Part shown: piece after piece, positions 12,303-23,341 of the stretch
Layout: every line of letters starts with the position of its first letter
How positions within the stretch are numbered: the stretch's first letter is position 1
Assembly: GCA_936432065.2 (NCBI GenBank)
Contig: OW386285.2
Span: forward strand, 367,227,249-367,291,248
Origin: Rutpela maculata
Taxonomy: Eukaryota > Arthropoda > Insecta > Coleoptera > Cerambycidae
Direction: 5' to 3'
DNA: 64,000 nucleotides
Notes under the pieces: model-generated
What the model was told of the DNA's origin: nothing
Database searches by the model: none
The model's input: the letters and a program-made list of their open reading frames with translations, nothing else
Position numbers and translations under genes: made by a program

Positions 12303-13168
12303 CTTATAATACAGGAACAAGCCAAGCACAGCTTTCAATAGCTCAATAACGTAGTTACAAAGTAAGCAAATTATTTAATATAAATGTGAAATAAACACAT
12401 TCGCTCTGGAAACGAAACTAAAAATGTACCTAGGTACTTACATACGGTAATCTATCAATAAGTAACTAGTTGAATCAAAGCTATGCAATATTTTAATTTG
12501 TTGTATTTAAAATTCACTCTGCTTAACGAAGCAAACTTCAACATAATTTGTAAACTTTGTAAGTTAAAAATAAGGATTAAATATGTAAATATGTATCAAT
12601 GAACATTTATTTATTATGGAATATAACTCTAGTAGCGCTAGATGGCGCTCTCTATGTCAATCTCGGAACCATGGGTGTATAGTATAAATAGGCGGGACAT
12701 CGGCAATAAGATTAAAGATGTAGTGCTCTCTCTATCGTTCCTCGTCACATTGCACCTCAGAAACGCCCGAAAGGTGTTAAGCCAATCTATATATTATAAT
12801 ATCTAAGGTTTCAACTCGTTTTATTTACTAGTTGCCATGGAAACGTCACTAGATTATTTTAAAATATAGCGAATCTCCGTTGTTTCTACTGCGTTTGTTT
12901 CAGATTTGCTGTTTTGACAATATGAAATATGAGTCGGTTTGGAAATATTTCTGTATATCAAATTAATGATGAAATTGAAAAAAAAAGGTCAGCAAACTCT
13001 AAAAAGTGACAAGAAAACGTCTGAAGGCAATTAATGAGAAAACATAATATTGAAGATGTACTTAATTAATTATTTATTCGTGAAATATTCTCCTCAAATA
13101 CCACTCGTGCTTTAAATTTTATCTAAAAATTTTTTCTCAAGCTAAGTTGCCCCTAGTTAATATAACTC

Positions 13169-13255
13169 GTGCAAATTGGCAGTTTATTATCAAAGATTAA
13201 ATCCCTCCCGCTAAAGCGGTCGGGATTTAATCAGATAATAAACTGCCAATTTGCA
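13169..13255. repeat. Perfect-looking small palindrome
   Basis: GTGCAAATTGGCAGTTTATT at the left is mirrored by AATAAACTGCCAATTTGCAC at the right, and the arms continue to a CCGCTAAAGCGG centre. It could form a long hairpin. Confidence 0.7.
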
Positions 13256-13330
13256 CTCTTTATATTACCAGGCAACGACGCTTTCGAAAAAATTTTCGAT
13301 AAAATTTTAGGCACTAGTGATATTACATAC

Positions 13331-13533
13331 GATAAAAAACTGCATCAGGTCCGACATAATCTTCATAAATTGCCCCTATAGGGTTGAGAACAGCCACCCT
13401 TAAGTTTAAAGGACACAAAACAAGAGAAAACGTAAAATCCAACAGGATTTCTATTTTGCGTGGGGGTGGTTGTTCTTAATCCTATAGGGGCAGTTTATGA
13501 AGATTACGTCAGATCTGATGCAGTTTCTTATCA
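13331..13533. repeat. Second small palindrome
   Basis: CTGCATCAGGTCCGACATAA pairs with the diverged TTACGTCAGATCTGATGCAG, and TTGCCCCTATAGGG pairs with CCTATAGGGGCA. The centre lies around 13430. Confidence 0.6.
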
Positions 13534-13890
13534 CTTTAACAAAACTTAGACATGTCGAGCTTTTTCAGTAGTCATTACTGTTTTGGATCGATTTTTTTTA
13601 TAAATGGGGGCTAGTTTTCGCCCCTCACTGGGGGGTGTGTTTCATATCTATTGTATGTACGCTGCTGTTTAACCTCAATTTGTATAATTCGTTCGATTAA
13701 GATGTAACAACTATTCTCGTAGCTTAATATTCTTTTTACCCCAGTCTAGGGGTGTTTTTTGGCTGTAGCTAAAGATTTTGGGGGTGTACGAATTTTTTTG
13801 ACCTCGGATTCGGATTCAGCGACCGAAAATACACAGGGATACATGGGTCTGGTTCGCTGGTCTGAACTTTTTTTTTTTGTGGGGTTGTGT

Positions 13891-14756
13891 AATTACCATA
13901 ATTCACAAATTTTAAAATGCTTGCATTAAATTCTGGGAAAGTTGCATGACTCTTTTCTACCAAATCGATTGTTAGCGCGCGCTTTTATTTGTATGGTAAA
14001 ATTTACCTTGCCTTAGTTGGGGAGGCGATTCCTTCAAATTATATGATTTATTAGATAGGATTTTTGCATTTATTTTGAACCTAGTAAATAAATGGTATTT
14101 TTTGAACTCTTGCTTTTTATTGATATTATGATTTGTTGCTAGTCTTAAGCCCTTGAGGGTTTTCGTTTGTACGACCGGAAACATTGAGTTTATCGGAGTC
14201 TCATTACTCCACAAGCCTTCAACTCAATGTTCTAGTCAACATACGGGAGCACGATAGGGATTTTTTTTATGCCAAATTTTCAGAAATCTTTAAGCGGAAA
14301 ATCCATTATTACTACGTAAATAAATAAAATCCCGTCAGAGGGAAAGACTAAATTTCAAATCTTGCAAGAGGGAGCGTCGTTAATGATCTAAGGTAGTGCA
14401 GCCGTGGCCTATTACTTGTTCTATCGAGTTATATCTTATTTCGAACCCGCTTGGGAGTGGAGGAACGGGGCAGAACGCGACTGGCGCCCTTAATAAATAA
14501 ATTGGTGTCGCGTCACGCAGACGCACGGTAGTGAGTTCTTTTACAATAACACCCCTGAATGATATGATATGTTGCCTCTTGCAACTTCTAAGAAACCACC
14601 CCCAACTTTTTGCTTTTCAAATGGCACCCTGTATCGCTAGAGCCTGAATTCGCATCCTCACGTCATGTCATTCTGAGCACAGTGATAAACCATACTTGGT
14701 ATGTTTATGGATCAGATTCGTGAGACTTGCCGTAGAGTAACACCAGCTGTGCCTAG
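13891..14756. other. Non-coding sequence, nothing recognised
   Basis: No supportable gene. A GC-richer patch around 14400-14560 could be an undefined repeat. Confidence 0.4.
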
Positions 14757-15385
14757 CAGGGCCGGATTAAGAATTGGCGCGCCCCTAGGCTAATCAAATT
14801 TTTGTTCCGGTTTCAAAATTGATGAGCGGGGGAGGAAAATCTGAAAAAAAAACTTGTCTGAATTTTAAAGAAGGAAATGTAAAAAAAAATATTCTCGAAA
14901 ATGAAAATTGTTGGCAGGGGGGGAGGACAAAATATATATTTTTTTATAAGCAGAGAGCGCAAAGAGCTCGCAATGCCCCTCATGCTCTATCACGCGCCCC
15001 TTCAAGCATTGGTCCCCCTAGGCTATAGCCTAGTCCAGTGGCGGTCTGGGTGTCTAGGGCTTAGTCGGCATTTTACTATAAACATTCAAACTCAGTTCGT
15101 CAGCGATTTGAATATTTTTGCTTCGCATGTATATAAACGTCGTCCCAATTTTTTTTTTTTTTTGATGAGCGGGGGAGTAGAAATCCGAAACAAATTTTTT
15201 CGTCCCAAAATTTTTTTGATAAGCAGGGGGGAGAAATCCGAAAAAAAATTTTTTGTTGAGCGAATTTTTCGTCCCAAAATGCCCCCTCATTAGACGCGAC
15301 CCTAGGGCCCAGTCGGCATTTGCCGACTAGCCGACTTAGCCAGACCGCCACTGGCCTAGTCAGTCTTATTGATAATCTGGCCCTG
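14757..15385. mobile_element. hAT-type MITE, interrupted by another hAT MITE
   Basis: Bounded by CAGGGCCGGATTAAG and the inverse AATCTGGCCCTG. The flanks GTGCCTAG (14749-14756) and ATGCCTAG (15386-15393) match at 7 of 8 bases. It contains the GATGAGCGGGGG-AGG core. A second element sits inside at 15036-15353. Confidence 0.8.
15036..15353. mobile_element. Nested hAT-type MITE with 8-bp duplication GCCTAGTC
   Basis: 318 bp with CAGTGGCGGTCTGG and CCAGACCGCCACTG ends. A perfect duplication GCCTAGTC lies at 15028-15035 and 15354-15361. It contains two copies of the G-run/AGAAATCCGAAAA core. Open frames over it arise from this core and are spurious. Confidence 0.9.
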
Positions 15386-15661
15386 ATGCCTAGAACAATC
15401 TGCACACGAAAATTGCTGCGACGCTTGGAAGCTTATGTGGAGGCCGGAGGTCTTCAGTTGAACATCCATTGAATATTTGTTCATTCATTTATTAATATTA
15501 TGCATATTTATTTTTGTCATCATTTTGCAACATGTCATATTTGTTAACTATTAAACAACTGTAACATACCAATTATGGTAGAATAGTAAGTATTACTATG
15601 AGAAGATGCTTGCAATAAAAATGTGCAGAAACGATTGTGTGTAGTAGAGTTGTGTTTATTA

Positions 15662-15800
15662 AGGCGCGTTTGCTCGCATCCAGTAATTTAGTCGACTCGT
15701 TTAGTAATTTAGTACTCGACTGAAACACGCTGTCCGCATTGGTCGAGTACTTAATTACTAAACGACTCGACTAAATTACTGGATGCGTGCAAACGCGCCT
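15662..15800. mobile_element. PIF/Harbinger-like MITE with TTA duplication
   Basis: 139-bp near-perfect foldback with AGGCGCGTTTGC ends, flanked by TTA on each side (15659-15661 and 15801-15803). It has no coding capacity. Confidence 0.8.
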
Positions 15801-15803
15801 TTA

Positions 15804-16995
15804 AATTAAGTGATATAATCCTCCTCTTAGTGCGAAATGTTTTCAATTTTTTTTTCTCTGTTGGAGAGCTTCATAAACTATCTAAATACTAGAGTTAGGC
15901 AAGTTTTAATTTCCTGCACTACACAGTTCGTCGGCCATGGAAATTTTATTGCAATTACACATCCTTATACTCCAGATGACGTATACTACTTTATTTCGTA
16001 CTTCTGGGACATCCGGTATATGCCTACCTAATGAGGACTTTATCTAATAATATTTTTCGAGTAGTGGTAAATGACCTAATGTTTTTTCTTATAATGAAAT
16101 ATTTGCAATTTTATTCACTGGTAGTTGAATAAAAATTGCTTTAGAAACGAGATTTCAGTTATTAAATTGTTGCAAATACAGCTATCTTTTCAATGAAAAT
16201 GGTTAATGCACAAACAATATAAAAAAATACAACAAAAATAATATTTTACTTTTTGTGGATTGCTACCCCGTCAGCCCCTACCAAAAACCGTGATGCCTCT
16301 GTTTACGGTTCTTGAGCCCCTACCTATATTAATTCTTGCTCTTTTATTAAATTCAAAACAAATAAGTAAACCTGAGCGTAAACTGATAAGGCTTTAATAG
16401 GGTTGTTAACCAAATTATTACATTTCTAATAGGATACATTAGTTGAAATCATTTTTTTTGTGTGTCATGATTAAAAAATATTGATCGCGATCGTTTTAAA
16501 TAAAAGTTTAGTGTAACAATGTAAATAGTTATAAAAAATATAGCGATAACCATTACCATTCTCGGTTCTAGTATTGACCTATTCAATAACTAGTTTACAA
16601 ATATTGCAAAACCCATTCCACCAGCCTTTTATATAGTGGTAAATATTTCACAACTTATTACAGAGCCAGTGAAAACGTGTTAAACCAAAACAATACCTTA
16701 AAAAAACTGGGAAATTAATCACCATTACACACAATTGTAATTAATTAAACTGTTGTAGATCTTTTTGGTACATACTTTATTGAAAATATTTCTTTCAACG
16801 CAATAGTAGCAATCAATTTAGTTTGGGAGCAAAAACTAAAAAAGACAAAAATTTTTGGTTATGCGAATTCATAAACTAAATGTATTTCCATATAACTTTG
16901 TAAAACAACATTTTTCGATATTCTAAAAAGAGTTGAAGTTGAAGTTACGCGTGATTACCCATTTTTTTTAATTTTTATTATTCAAACTAGTATAT
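15804..16995. other. Non-coding sequence with one stray copy of the 142-bp repeat
   Basis: A diverged copy of the tandem unit found at 16996-17566 lies at about 16195-16290 (TGGTTAATGCACAAAC, then TTTTTGTGGATTGCTACCCC). Otherwise nothing recognised. Confidence 0.5.
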
Positions 16996-17566
16996 AAAAT
17001 GGTTAATGCATAAACGATATTAAAAAAGTTACAAAAATAATATTTTACTTTTTGTGGATTGCTATTTGCTACCCCGCCAGCCCCTACCTACATCGGATTT
17101 TGTTGTGTTTTCTTGAAATATATATATATAGCTATTATTTCACCGAAAATGGTTAATGCACAAACGATATTAAAAAAATTACAAAAAGATATTTTACTTT
17201 TTGTGGATTGCTACCCATTCAGCTCCTACCTATGTCGGATTTTGTTGTGTTTTCTTAAAATATAGGAATACAGCTATTTTTCTAAAGAAAATGGTTGATG
17301 CACAAACTTTATTAAAAAAGTTACAAATGAATATGTTACTTTTTGTGGATTGCTACCCCGTCAGCCCCTACCTATATCGGATTTTGTTGTCTTTTCTTAA
17401 AATATAGGAATACACCTTTTTTTTTTTTTCAAAGAAAATGGTTAATACTCAAACGATATTTTAAAAGTTACAAAAAGAATATTTACTTTTTGTGGATTGC
17501 TACCCTGTCAGCTCCTACCTATATCGGATTTTGTTCTATTTTATTGATAAGCTATTTTTTCACTGA
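16996..17566 (+). repeat. Tandem repeat, four units of about 142-150 bp
   Basis: Each unit begins near ATGGTTAATGCACAAAC and includes TTTTTGTGGATTGCTACCC, TCAGCCCCTACCTA and ATCGGATTTTGTTGT. Units start near 16998, 17149, 17291 and 17438. Open frames crossing the array give a repeating 'FVDCYP...CRILLCFLKI' peptide, which I take to be a by-product of the tandem structure. Confidence 0.85.
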
Positions 17567-17579
17567 AAATAATTTTTTT

Positions 17580-17755
17580 CTGAAATCGATCGGCAATGTC
17601 TACATTTTCGGCGCGATTTCAGATCGAAAAATGCACAATTCTAGAATTTTAGTCCGTTGCTAAGAAACTATCAGAAAACAGACCGGAAAAGATCCATTGC
17701 CAAGCAACGATCTACAAAACCGTACGGGAATGTTATTTTCCCGGCCTAAGGACTT
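17580..17755 (+). repeat. Dispersed repeat copy 1, inverse of 47087-47280
   Basis: Shares TGTCTACATTTTCGGCGCGA, AGAAAACAGACCGGAAAAGATC and ACCGTACGGGAATGTTA with the region at 47087-47280 in opposite orientation. Unclassified element. Confidence 0.7.
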
Positions 17756-18930
17756 TTTTTTTGTCATATTCATTTTACTTTTCATAAAAATGCAACAATA
17801 TGTTTTGAAGTTTATGAAAATATTTTCATTACTAACTGAAATACAACGAATTGAAATTTTGTGATGAAAATGGTAATGAAAATATTTTCATAAACTTCAA
17901 AAGGTATTGTTGTATTTTTATGAAAATTAAAATGCATATGACAAAAAAAATAATTTTAAACAAGAGTCCCTAGACCTGGGGGGTAACCGAATTTTGAAAA
18001 AAATTTTCGCAAACTGCTTGTTGCAAAATTTTTTAGGGGTCGTTAGAGAAGTGCTTCTCGAGATGTTATTTCCCATATTTCGTATGGGTCCCATGCGCCA
18101 CAGACGAGAAAAAAATTATTGAAATTTCTAGATCCGCCCTTGATATCTTCTGTGTATATCAATGTGAAATGTTATATACATCTATATGTTTTTGTGTTTT
18201 ATAAACTTATAAATATTATAACTTGCTGTTTACCAGCTCTTACACTGACTTGCTGCAAATGTTCATGTATGTACATATAGTGGTGAAATAAAGACTATCT
18301 AAATATCTATCTAAGTATACTTATGTTTATGTTTGTCTTATTCTAAAATTTTTCACTCCGCAAATTTTCATATTTTTTTCTTCATAACTTTATTATTTAT
18401 GTTACGCCGAGAAGTTACTAAAAAAATTTGTAAACTACGTGAATGTGGAAGTAAATGACCATAAAATTTATGTTATCTGTTATCAGTACGGTTCTTTTAA
18501 TAAAAGTTTGTCAGGAATTTCCATATCATTCACTTATTAGAATTGTACGTCATATTAAGAATTTGAATTTCTTTTACTGCGTGTTTGAGAAAAATAAAAA
18601 ACATTGGTCCCTTGTTTTTTCATTAAATATCTAAAATGTGATATCACTCAAATTGATGGGAATATCCTATTCTCTAGGAAATGCAGTCAACTAAATATTT
18701 AAGTTTTCGTTTGTAATATTACAATTGTAATCGGCAAGGAAATATATGTTTATAATAACTCTCCAAGTGTCGGAATATCTGCTACCCACTGAAAATGTCT
18801 AAAAATACTCATAATATAAAGTGTACTTCCAGGAACTATGTGTAATATATTAAATACTTTCTTCATATTTTTAATTATTACATTATAATTATTTTCGTGG
18901 TGATTTGTGCAAGTAATTTTTCTTTTTCAG
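17756..18930. other. Intronic or upstream non-coding sequence
   Basis: A short foldback (AACTTCAAAAGGTATTGTTG and its relative near 17790) is visible at about 17770-17950. The rest is AT-rich and leads into the polypyrimidine tract and CAG of the exon at 18931. Confidence 0.45.
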
Positions 18931-19096
18931 AAAACACACTGATGAATTAATTGAAATGGAAATGGACTTAGAAAAAAACGAATTGATATTTAGGGATTTC
19001 CCTCCAAGCCCCTTAGATAATTATAGAAAACAAGCAAAATTTAGTTGGAAGAACTTGAAACTGTTCTTTGAAGAAGCAGAGCTGTTGAAAATGAGG
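18931..19096 (+). CDS. ACOX3: Acyl-CoA oxidase (ACOX3-like), internal exon, N-terminal region
   Basis: Acyl-CoA oxidases carry out the first, H2O2-producing step of peroxisomal beta-oxidation using FAD. This 166-nt exon is preceded by a pyrimidine tract ending TTTTTCAG and followed by the donor GTAAGA. It starts one base into a codon and ends on a codon boundary. It encodes about 55 residues, including 'FPPSPLDNYRKQAKFSWK' and 'LFFEEAELLKMR', the N-terminal helical region seen in ACOX family members. The match is to my memory of the family, and ACOX3 is the closest subtype. The next exon in phase is at 48468, so the intervening 29.4-kb intron carries the Polinton. The upstream exon was not found. 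Confidence 0.85.
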
Positions 19097-19671
19097 GTAA
19101 GATATGTTTTTTAATAATATATAGAGACTGACAGGCAGTATCAGTTTCTAAATTAGTGCAGATTTCTTTCACAAAACTGGTAGGTCGATTTTTATTTTTA
19201 TTTTTTTTTAAGTTACGGACCTATTAAATTTGTGAACAGTAAATAAACAGGAATCAGTTAGTCAAATTTCATATTTAACTTTTTAGTACGTTTATGCGAA
19301 GTAATCGTCGAATAATTTATAGGTACACTGAAAATTTGAGGTCGATCCGATAAGTAGTAACTGAAATATACTGTTTTAAACATAAACTGCCTCGCTCAAA
19401 ATGCTGACGTCATTCAATCCGCACGCCTGTCTTGAAGTTGCGTTTACGCTGTTAGAACCCCAGCGATTTGTCTAATCTGCCAGAGATGTACTTGATAATG
19501 GTGATTTGGAGACTATTGGAGTAGTTTAACACAAGAATATGCAGCATATAAGTGCCGAAAAGAAACCAGGAGTGAATGACGTAACTCAGCGTCGATGTTC
19601 TTGATTAATTTTAAAGCCTACAGAGATCCTAGAAAACTTAAACTAAATAAAAAACCGCTGCCCAAGGAATC
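19097..19671. other. Start of the 29.4-kb ACOX intron
   Basis: The donor is GTAAGATATG. No gene is seen in this stretch. Confidence 0.6.
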
Positions 19672-20390
19672 ACTATTTCCACATCCAGATTTTGCAACCA
19701 AGTTTCACAATGAGAAAAATTTGTTTATGGAACTTTAATAATATAATATTAGAAATCGTCTACCCCAAGAACGCATAAAACGATATGCCACATCAGTAGT
19801 GGGAGTGGGGGTGAGGGTAGAAGGCGGTAGTGGGGGTGGATGAAGTAAGAAAAAAAATTTGAGGCCTTTGATTCTTGTAACACACTAAATCACATTTTTC
19901 ACATTTTTCACATTTTTCACCTCCTTCAATAATGGGTGGGGGTGGGGTAGCTAATGCCAAAACATTTTTTGAGACCTTAACTTCTCTAAATACCAATTTT
20001 ATGGACTCTTACTTGCTTGATTTACCTGTTTAGCCCCATTTACCTTCAACATAATAAGATCAAAATATAATCTAATTCCAAATCTCGTTAGAATAATACA
20101 AATACAAATTTTTATCGTTTAGAATATCATGAAACGTCAAGATTTTAAGTATGAGGAAAAAATGTCTGTCTATCTGTCGGTGTGTCTATCTGTAACTTTT
20201 TTTTGTGCGCACGATTACTCTGGATCCGTTTAAGATATTGACTTAAAATTTGGTGCGAGTATATATGTTAACGAGATCTGGAACAAAATTATATTTTGAT
20301 CATATTCCGTTGAAGGGTTGCGGGGTAAATTGGGATAAATGGGGATAAATAGGTAAATCAAGTAAGTAATCCATAATTATTTTTGTTATT
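19672..20390 (+). mobile_element. ACTTCCACATCCAG family, copy 3, with an abutting inverted partial copy
   Basis: The first part (19672 to about 20100, + orientation) matches copy 1 from the terminus to the CTCGTTAGAATA zone. The sequence then turns round: from about 20107 to 20390 the GACA-type tract reads as GTCTGTCTATCTGTC and the family runs in reverse. This head-to-head arrangement makes an imperfect foldback. Confidence 0.65.
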
Positions 20391-21142
20391 CCTTCGCATG
20401 ACTAAGATAAGTTTTTATTTAATTTACGAGTTTAATTCTATTTATTTATTGTTCACAAGTTTAATAGGCCTGTAACTTACAATTAGTTAAGCCTTCTTTG
20501 CGCTCCCAAAACATGACGTTTTCTATTTTTCCCTATAATACGCTCAATCTGTTACTTGACTCGTGAATAATTCCTACAAGGAATTTTTTGCTTGTATAAT
20601 GTAGGGCCTAGCACTATTTACGTCTTCTTGAAGGGGTAAAAAATACTTCATAAATCATAGTGCAAGAAAGTCAGATATGACCGAAAGAATGCGCTATCTT
20701 GCTCTCGGAAAATCTTTTTCTTCTGGATCTGGATACAAAGTTATGTAAGTTGATGAGGGGTTCTTGAAGAAAATGTAAATTCCTAGCATCGGTTAGGATC
20801 TCGTCAAAGAAATAAGGACCCAGAATTCTTCAAGCAACTATCCCACACCACACATTCAATTTTTGAAGGTTCTGAGTGTGATACTTCATCATCCAGTGGT
20901 GATTCCCTGCATCCTAATAACGACAATTTTGCCTATTGACATGGCTTCTTAGAATAAAGGTAGCTTCACTCGGAAAAAAAAATTACCAAGGTATTTTCAT
21001 TATTGCATAGTTCTAGCAGTTGCTCGCAGAATTGATTTCGCCAATCAAAATCATCTTCAGACAAGGATATCTTATAAAAATGATACTGTTTCTTGAGTAT
21101 TTTGTGGACAGTGGATACTGTCATATTACAATTAGACCCAGT
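20391..21142. other. Intronic non-coding sequence
   Basis: Some stretches (20500-21120) look like anciently decayed coding sequence of a Tc1/mariner-type transposase, but I cannot translate a convincing motif. The sequence resumes after the elements at 21143-21468 and 21534-23333, which suggests they inserted into an older repeat. Confidence 0.35.
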
Positions 21143-21468
21143 CAGAGGCGTAACTAGACGTCATGGGGCCCCAGGGTAAAAAATTGTTGGGGGCCCCCTA
21201 TTATATTATTTTCTTAATACCTACCTAATCCGAAAAAAAAATAATTTTTTTATCCGGGGGGGGGGGGAAATCCGAAAACAATATTTTTCCATACCAACAT
21301 TGTTTTGATGGAGCGGGGGGGAGAAATCCAAAAAAAAATGCGGAAAAAAACAGGTGCCGGCTGGGACCCTTAGTCTCCCGAAGCCCCAGGGCGCCAGCTG
21401 AGCCCCCCTTGATCTCCCGGGGCCCCGGGACACTGCCCCGGTTGGCCCTGCCATAAGTTATGCCTCTG
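21143..21468. mobile_element. hAT-type MITE with 8-bp duplication GACCCAGT
   Basis: 326 bp with CAGAGGCGTAACTAG and the inverse ATAAGTTATGCCTCTG. A perfect duplication GACCCAGT lies at 21135-21142 and 21469-21476. It contains two G-run/AGAAATCC cores. Proline- and glycine-rich frames across it are spurious. Confidence 0.9.
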
Positions 21469-22407
21469 GACCCAGTGTCCTTAAGTGTGAAGTGAGAACT
21501 TTCTTGTACTGTCAACAAAACATTAAGTCGATCCAGGGGCGGACTAACCTGGTGCGGGGCCCTGGGCTATTAATTGCTTTGGGGCCCTTCCCATTTCATA
21601 AGATAACATTTTTTTGAGATCATGTCAGATCATGCACCACCAAGATATGTTTCACTGTGTTTTGGCTAAATACCGAACTAAACTATGATAATAATAGCGA
21701 GTAGCGAGTAGCCGCATTACACTGGGCCTTGGTTGGGACCAGGGTGTATTAAATAGGTGGTGCGACGACAACCCTCACAGTGGCTTCATAAGTGCTTACT
21801 TTGTACATAATGTAATAGATGGCAAGACCAATAAGTTCTCTCATTACTTACGCATAGATAGATAATTTTACAAGTTCTGTGCATACGTGCATACAGTGTT
21901 GCATACATTCCCAACCTTTTGTTTTTGTTTAGTGAAACAAGAGTCCAGTGACATCTGACATTAAGTAGCTAAATTAAAACATTGAAAGAATATATGCAAC
22001 ACTACATGCAGCATTGCACATGTCGCCACAGCTAACCTCAAAAATATATATTTCTTAAGATGTACAAGTATTACGTAGCTATTATTAAAATTTCTACCTG
22101 GTTCCTGTACTTTCAACCAAAATCAAGTTCAACGCAATGTGTATGAAGTTTTAAATAGTTTGTCACAATAAAATAAGACACTTTTAGCAGGTTAGGAATC
22201 TAACCTATAATTAGCAGTCTATTTCTATTAATCAACAATATTGAAAAATTATTTGCGTGAATTTTTAAATATTTGCTTGGAGCCAGTATGGCTCCAAGCT
22301 AAAAATGCCTATACAAACATTAAAAATGAAAATAAACGAAAAAAACCTTAAAATTTGAGGTTATGTTAGTTATACGATGCACATGCCCAGGTAATTGTAG
22401 GACCTTA

Positions 22408-23004
22408 AGGCGAATTTAGATTATGCACTTTAAATGTACACTGCGGATGATTCATCACTATTGAATAGTGTAAATTGCACGTTCACTGGTATTTCATCCA
22501 GGATGAATGTGACAATGAGCAGTGAACAAGGTAGAACCGATTCCTACTTTCGATGAAATAGTTGGATGAATTCATCCATTTTGAAAAGTGTAAACTTGAT
22601 TTGGTGAACAGTGAATAGTTGTTTGATGGTGTTTTGGTGTTTAAATATCAGAAAGTTAAGCTTCACTTATTCTTAAATGTTTTTGGTACGTATCAGGATC
22701 TTGTTCTGCTAATTCATCTAATAATTGATTAGATGCTCCAAATAAATTTATTTCTTCGTTGAATCCATGGCCTTACCCACCAATGAAGTCGATGGCGATT
22801 TTTCTTTTCTTCGACTATCTTTCTGGCTTCCTCTGCAATGGTAACAGTTATCTCCAGAATAACTGCACACGCTAATTCACTTGGCGCCATTTTGTAATGA
22901 ACTGAAAGTTATACAAGTGTAAATTGAAAATCTTTCACCATTCACCATCACTAACGATGAATCATCCGCAGTGTACATTTAAAATGCATAATCTAAATTC
23001 GCCT
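22408..23004. mobile_element. PIF/Harbinger element with TTA duplication, innermost of the nest
   Basis: 597 bp with AGGCGAATTTAGATTATGCA ends and the inverse, flanked by TTA at 22405-22407 and 23005-23007. It carries an N-terminal transposase fragment on the - strand, so the superfamily assignment rests on both target site and coding remnant. Confidence 0.85.
22655..22890 (-). pseudogene. Harbinger transposase N-terminal fragment
   Basis: The - strand frame from ATG at 22890 reads MAPSELACAVILEITVTIAE and continues to 'RLHWWVRPWIQRRN', the W-[VL]-[KR]-P-W box that opens PIF/Harbinger nucleases. A one-base shift then continues with 'DELAEQDPDTYQKHLR'. The DDE catalytic core is missing, so this is a deletion derivative. 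Confidence 0.7.
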
Positions 23005-23341
23005 TTATTGCTCGCGCCATCTACTAAAGTACCATGCACTTATGAAGCTATTATTATAATAGGAAAGTGCCGTACGTCGGACCACCTATTTAATACACCC
23101 TGGTTGGGACTGATCAAATCCAGATGCATACAGTGGCACAAAGACTATGGATTGCGATGCGGAAGCAGACAAGAAAAATGTTATATATACTTTTATATTT
23201 ATTATTTACGCTGTCAATGAGATCACCAGTACAGAGCATATCATATTTGGTCCGTTTTCAGTATTCGGGGGCCCCTTCAGTATCCGGGGCCCTGGGCTTA
23301 AGCCCCTAAAGCCCCCCCTTTAGTCCGCCCCTGAGTCGATC

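Larger units (their letters stand above)
11457..13890. mobile_element. Composite foldback element
   Basis: Arms at about 11461-11805 and 13529-13890 are inverted copies. CACAGCCCCACAAAAAAA matches TTTTTTTGTGGGGTTGTG. CGCTGAATCCGAATCCGAGG and the GTGAGGGGCGAAAACTAGCC block are also shared in inverse order. The central 1.7 kb contains separate inserts, including small palindromes at 13169 and 13331. The terminal motif and the 'GCTGAATCCGAAT' word resemble the MITEs at 53546 and 53847, so they may share a family. Confidence 0.65.
21740..23102. mobile_element. TIR element with 8-bp duplication GTTGGGAC, middle of the nest
   Basis: 1363 bp with ends CAGGGTGTATTAAATAGGTGG and its inverse. A perfect duplication GTTGGGAC lies at 21732-21739 and 23103-23110. 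The 8-bp duplication and CAG start suggest hAT. It is itself interrupted by the Harbinger-type element at 22408-23004. The same ends recur as the tiny palindrome at 12280. Confidence 0.88.
21534..23333. mobile_element. hAT-type element, outermost of a three-level nest
   Basis: 1800 bp bounded by CAGGGGCGGACTAACC and the inverse TTTAGTCCGCCCCTG. A perfect 8-bp duplication AGTCGATC lies at 21526-21533 and 23334-23341. Its own sequence is only about 440 bp, and the remainder is the insertion at 21740-23102. Confidence 0.9.

Noticed and set aside
12640..12820. Possible solo LTR or promoter (TATAAATA near 12680)
   Set aside because: No TG...CA ends, primer-binding site or target duplication could be placed.
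14901..15405. Several overlapping frames of 60-130 codons on both strands
   Set aside because: All lie in nested hAT MITEs and derive from G-run and poly-A/T core sequence.
17059..17663. Three overlapping frames encoding a repeated hydrophobic peptide
   Set aside because: Explained by the 142-bp tandem repeat staying in frame; no gene context.
20500..21120. Possible decayed mariner or other transposase
   Set aside because: I could not read a catalytic motif or continuous homology in any frame.
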